A stretch of DNA of 64,000 bases from the NCBI RefSeq assembly GCF_900168115.1, contig NZ_FUZC01000008.1:124001-188000 (forward strand). Direction: 5' to 3'. The notes beneath the pieces are model-generated. The model saw nothing but the letters and a program-made list of their open reading frames with translations, was not told where the DNA came from and did no database searches. Made by a program: the position numbers and the translations under genes. The DNA comes from Salegentibacter salinarum. Its GTDB lineage: Bacteria; Bacteroidota; Bacteroidia; Flavobacteriales; Flavobacteriaceae. Each line of letters begins with the position of its first letter. Position 1 is the first letter of the stretch. This document shows, one piece after another, positions 61,195 through 64,000 of the stretch.

Positions 61195-62928
61195 ATGAAA
61201 AAAATCAATAAATATTATTTCGGAATATTTTCATTCATCCTTCTACTCACTTCCTGTGAGTACGATGGAATAGATCCGTTAACCCAGGTTGATCCGGGTG
61301 AGGATGCCGGTGCTCCCGAGGTAACCATTAATTATCCTAATGAAGGGACTACAATTCAGGTACCTGAACCCGTAGCCTCAATAAACATTAGGTTTGAGGT
61401 AGTTGATGATATTGAAGTGGATATGATTGAAGTCCTGGTAAATGGAGATCAAATTGCAACTTTTAATGAATTTCTTGACTATCGTATAGTAAAGGAAGAA
61501 GTAAGTTTTGAGAATGTTACCAATGGGGAACATACCTTAACTATTAATGCTACAGATATTGCCGGAAATACTACAAGTAAAACGGTGAATTTCAGTAAAG
61601 AACCTCCTTACACTCCAAAATATGCCGGAGAGTTTTTCTATATGCCATTTGATGCCGATTTTACCGAACTGGTAAATATTTATATGGCCGATGAAACAGG
61701 AGATCCGGCTATTTCCGGTGATGCCTTCCTGGGAACAGGAGCCTACGAAGGAGTGGCTGAATCTTATATAGATGTGCCGCTGGACCAGGAAAACCTTGGT
61801 AGTGAATTTAGTGGTGCTTTCTGGTATAAAGTAAATACCGATGAAGCTGATCGTGCAGGGATTTTAGTAGCAGGTGCCGAAGGTTCCGGAGATAGTGAAA
61901 GTCGTCAGCAGGGTTTCCGTTTATTTAGAGAAGGTTCAGCGGAAGAGCAAACTATCAAAATGAACGTTGGAACGGGTACCGGGGAAAGCTGGAATGATGG
62001 TGGAATTATAAATGTAACTAATAATGAATGGGTACATATTGCTTTCAGCGTAACTCCAACAGAAACTATACTTTACTTTAATGGGATGCCGGTAAATACC
62101 GGGACAATGACCGCAGCTATAGATTGGACGGGAGTAGAACAACTTACCATTGGAGCAGGCGGAGATACCTTTAGTTATTGGGATCACAGGTCTGATATTA
62201 ATAGTAAAATTGATGAACTTCGGCTATTCAATACGACATTAACCCAGGAAGATATTCAGGCTTTAATTAATGCCTCTTCAATTACATTGCACATGCCATT
62301 TAATGGAGATTATAGAGATATGGTTTCCAATCGGGAAGTTACAGAAGTAGGTTCTCCCGGCTTTGCAGGAGAAAGTGTAGAAGGCAACAATGCTTATGCA
62401 GGTACCGAAGGTTCATATCTTCAATTACCTTCTGACGGACTTCTAAGCGAAGAATTCAGTACTACTTTCTGGTATAAAGTTAATGCCGATCCAGAGCGTG
62501 CAGGAATCATCACTATTAGTCCTGAAGATGAAGAAAACCCAGATGCACAAAATAACAGAACCAGTGGTTTCCGTCTCTTTAGAGAGGGAAATGCCGACGA
62601 ACAGCGAATTAAAGCCAATGTTGGAAATGGCTCTGCCGATAGTTGGAATGATGGCGGTGTGATAGATGTAGCTGCGGGAGAATGGGTACACGTTGCCCTT
62701 GTAATCACCGAAACTGAAAGTCATATTTATCTGGATGGCGAACTGGTTAATACCGGTGATGTGCCCGGCGGAATAGACTGGACAGGAACCAATATCGTTT
62801 CGATTATGTCTGGTGCTCCAAGATTCACGGGATGGGATCACCTTGCCGATCTAAGTTATATGGATAATCTACGCTTCTATAACAAAGCTCTGACTGCAGA
62901 GGAGGTTGAAGCCGCAATGGGAGAATAA
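61195..62928 (+). CDS. Surface lipoprotein with Ig-like and two LamG-type domains
   Basis: The protein has 577 residues. The lipoprotein signal is FSFILLLTSC. Residues about 40-140 form a bacterial Ig-like domain (PEVTINYPNEGTTIQVPEP). Two tandem LamG/concanavalin-like domains follow (about 150-355 and 365-577). They share SxxFSxxFWYKVNxD, RAGIL/I, GFRLFREG, and SWNDGG.I.V....EWVH, so they arose by duplication. It takes the SusE/F position, which suggests a surface glycan-binding protein that presents the polysaccharide to the SusCD pair or the glucanase. Catalytic activity is not evident. Confidence 0.88.
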   Translation: MKKINKYYFGIFSFILLLTSCEYDGIDPLTQVDPGEDAGAPEVTINYPNEGTTIQVPEPVASINIRFEVVDDIEVDMIEVLVNGDQIATFNEFLDYRIVKEEVSFENVTNGEHTLTINATDIAGNTTSKTVNFSKEPPYTPKYAGEFFYMPFDADFTELVNIYMADETGDPAISGDAFLGTGAYEGVAESYIDVPLDQENLGSEFSGAFWYKVNTDEADRAGILVAGAEGSGDSESRQQGFRLFREGSAEEQTIKMNVGTGTGESWNDGGIINVTNNEWVHIAFSVTPTETILYFNGMPVNTGTMTAAIDWTGVEQLTIGAGGDTFSYWDHRSDINSKIDELRLFNTTLTQEDIQALINASSITLHMPFNGDYRDMVSNREVTEVGSPGFAGESVEGNNAYAGTEGSYLQLPSDGLLSEEFSTTFWYKVNADPERAGIITISPEDEENPDAQNNRTSGFRLFREGNADEQRIKANVGNGSADSWNDGGVIDVAAGEWVHVALVITETESHIYLDGELVNTGDVPGGIDWTGTNIVSIMSGAPRFTGWDHLADLSYMDNLRFYNKALTAEEVEAAMGE

Positions 62929-63061
62929 ATTTTAAGAATGATTCCGGCTCTAATTAGAGTCGGAACCTTTTCATCTTACTATCATTTAGTGAGACTGGTT
63001 TATGCACCTTAAATTTTTGAAAATTCAGATGTTACTTTCTCCTTCATTAAAAATACTCAAG

Positions 63062-64000
63062 ATGCTTAAGAGCTTATATTTTATAGGATTAATGCTAATT
63101 TTTTATTCCTGCTCCAGTGATGATGGTCCCGGCTATCAGGAACCTTTTGATCCGGATTCAGAAAATGAAGAGGAAGAAAAATTGAGTGATGAAGATTTAC
63201 TGGATAAAGTTCAGGAACAAACTTTTAAATATTTTTGGGATTTTGCGGGTACTAATTCCGGTTTAGCCAGAGAACGTTCGCAAGCCGATGCCTATGGAGG
63301 CGAGGGAAGAAATATTGTAACTACAGGGGGTTCCGGGTTTGGACTTGCCGCATTCCCGGTCGCTGTAGAACGTGGGTGGATAAGCAGAGCTGAAGCCGTT
63401 GAAAGGCTTGACAAAATCCTCGACTTTTTAGAGGAAGTTCCCACCTATCACGGTGCATTTTCTCACTGGTATTTAGATGATGTAGCACAAACCCGTCAAT
63501 TCGGCGATATGGATGATGGTGGTGACCTGGTTGAAACTGCTTTTCTTATGCAGGGATTGCTAATTAACCGAGAGTATTTTGCTGAAGAAGAAAATATCAC
63601 CGAAAGAATTACTGAATTATGGGAAGCTGTAGAATGGGATTGGTATACGCAGGGTGAAAATGTGCTTTACTGGCACTGGTCCCCAACCTATAGTTTTCAG
63701 AAAGATTTAAAAATCCAGGGATGGAATGAGTCTCTAATGGTTTATGTGCTTGCTTCGGCGTCACCAACTCATTCTGTTGATCCGGAAGTCTACCATCAGG
63801 GTTGGGCTTCTAACGGTAATATGGTGAACAACCGGCAGCATTACGGGATAGATCTTCCGTTGGGACCTTCATACGGTGGTCCGCTCTTTTTTGCGCATTA
63901 TTCTTTTATAGGTCTCGATCCTCAAAATTTAAGCGATGAATATGCTAATTACTGGGAACAAAATACAGCGCATAGTCTTATCCATTATAATTATGCCATA
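63062..64000 (+). CDS. GH144-like (glucoamylase-family PF10091) lipoprotein, C-terminus beyond window
   Basis: The frame is open to base 64000 (313 residues seen). I chose the ATG at 63062 because it gives a compact lipoprotein signal (MLKSLYFIGLMLIFYSC); in-frame ATGs at 63002 and 63029 exist. An acidic linker precedes the catalytic domain starting VQEQTFKYFWDFAGTNSGLARER. TTGGSGFGLAAFPVAVERGW, GDLVETAFLMQGLL and PLFFAHYSFIGLDPQ match the family now classed GH144, which includes endo-beta-1,2-glucanases. The locus may therefore target beta-1,2-glucan, although other specificities within this fold are possible. Confidence 0.85.
   Translation, partial: MLKSLYFIGLMLIFYSCSSDDGPGYQEPFDPDSENEEEEKLSDEDLLDKVQEQTFKYFWDFAGTNSGLARERSQADAYGGEGRNIVTTGGSGFGLAAFPVAVERGWISRAEAVERLDKILDFLEEVPTYHGAFSHWYLDDVAQTRQFGDMDDGGDLVETAFLMQGLLINREYFAEEENITERITELWEAVEWDWYTQGENVLYWHWSPTYSFQKDLKIQGWNESLMVYVLASASPTHSVDPEVYHQGWASNGNMVNNRQHYGIDLPLGPSYGGPLFFAHYSFIGLDPQNLSDEYANYWEQNTAHSLIHYNYAI

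Noticed and set aside
1-64000. CRISPR arrays, tRNA and rRNA genes
   Set aside because: I saw no regularly spaced direct repeats, cloverleaf-like tRNA sequence or rRNA sequence in the window.

Overview
The window is from a member of the Bacteroidota, most likely a marine or halotolerant Flavobacteriaceae of the Gramella/Salegentibacter/Zunongwangia type. The evidence is a GldA gliding-motility ATPase, a SusC/SusD pair in a glycan-utilisation locus, a methionine synthase split into two genes, repeated TAnnTTTG promoter elements (the Bacteroidota -7 box) and an almost complete lack of Shine-Dalgarno sequences. Coding density is high and base composition is AT-rich.

Layout. 1-10 kb: assorted metabolic genes (secreted propeller-amidohydrolase cut by the window edge, DinB-like protein, threonine/serine dehydratase, universal stress protein, 2-hydroxyacid dehydrogenase, glutaryl-CoA-type acyl-CoA dehydrogenase, short-chain dehydrogenase, Tat-exported Gfo/Idh/MocA oxidoreductase). 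10-32 kb: a sulfur and methionine island. It holds metK; metY-metX-hom-metZ (homoserine to homocysteine); an Rrf2 regulator; an assimilatory sulfate-reduction operon (DUF2061, cysH, sulfite reductase, siroheme synthesis, ferredoxin-NADP-type reductase); a PIN/ImmA toxin-antitoxin-like pair between near-identical short repeats; osmC; a decayed membrane-protein gene; and metH (two genes) plus metF. 32-41 kb: lipid A deacylase-like and GIN-domain envelope proteins, gldA, then the aromatic operon pheA-aspC-like-tyrA-aroG/chorismate mutase. 41-51 kb: rsgA, dtd, two DUF3857/transglutaminase proteins, mazG, aroA, queA, rlmN, a polyprenyl synthase and two paralogous small lipoproteins. 51.8-64 kb: a polysaccharide utilisation locus with sulfatase, membrane-bound propeller/LuxR regulator, SusC, SusD, a two-LamG surface protein and the start of a GH144-like glucanase.

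The most striking signal is regulatory. Four short leader ORFs, each followed by an intrinsic terminator, precede operons for the amino acid their codons encode. There is a Met-rich leader and a second Met/Cys-rich leader in tandem before metY-metX-hom-metZ, a Cys-containing leader inside the sulfate-reduction operon just before sulfite reductase, and a leader with eight consecutive Phe/Tyr codons before pheA. The methylation branch (metH-metF) has instead a clear SAM-I riboswitch. The metK leader can fold into a three-way junction that I do not recognise. Methionine supply thus appears to be controlled by Met/Cys-tRNA charging in one branch, SAM in another, and possibly an unknown element in the third.

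The second striking signal is inside metH. A 396-bp in-frame insertion encodes a DUF559 endonuclease-like domain, is bounded by an 11-bp direct repeat (29203-29213 and 29599-29609), and sits in the linker just before the cobalamin-binding domain. Removing exactly one repeat unit restores a normal methionine synthase sequence.
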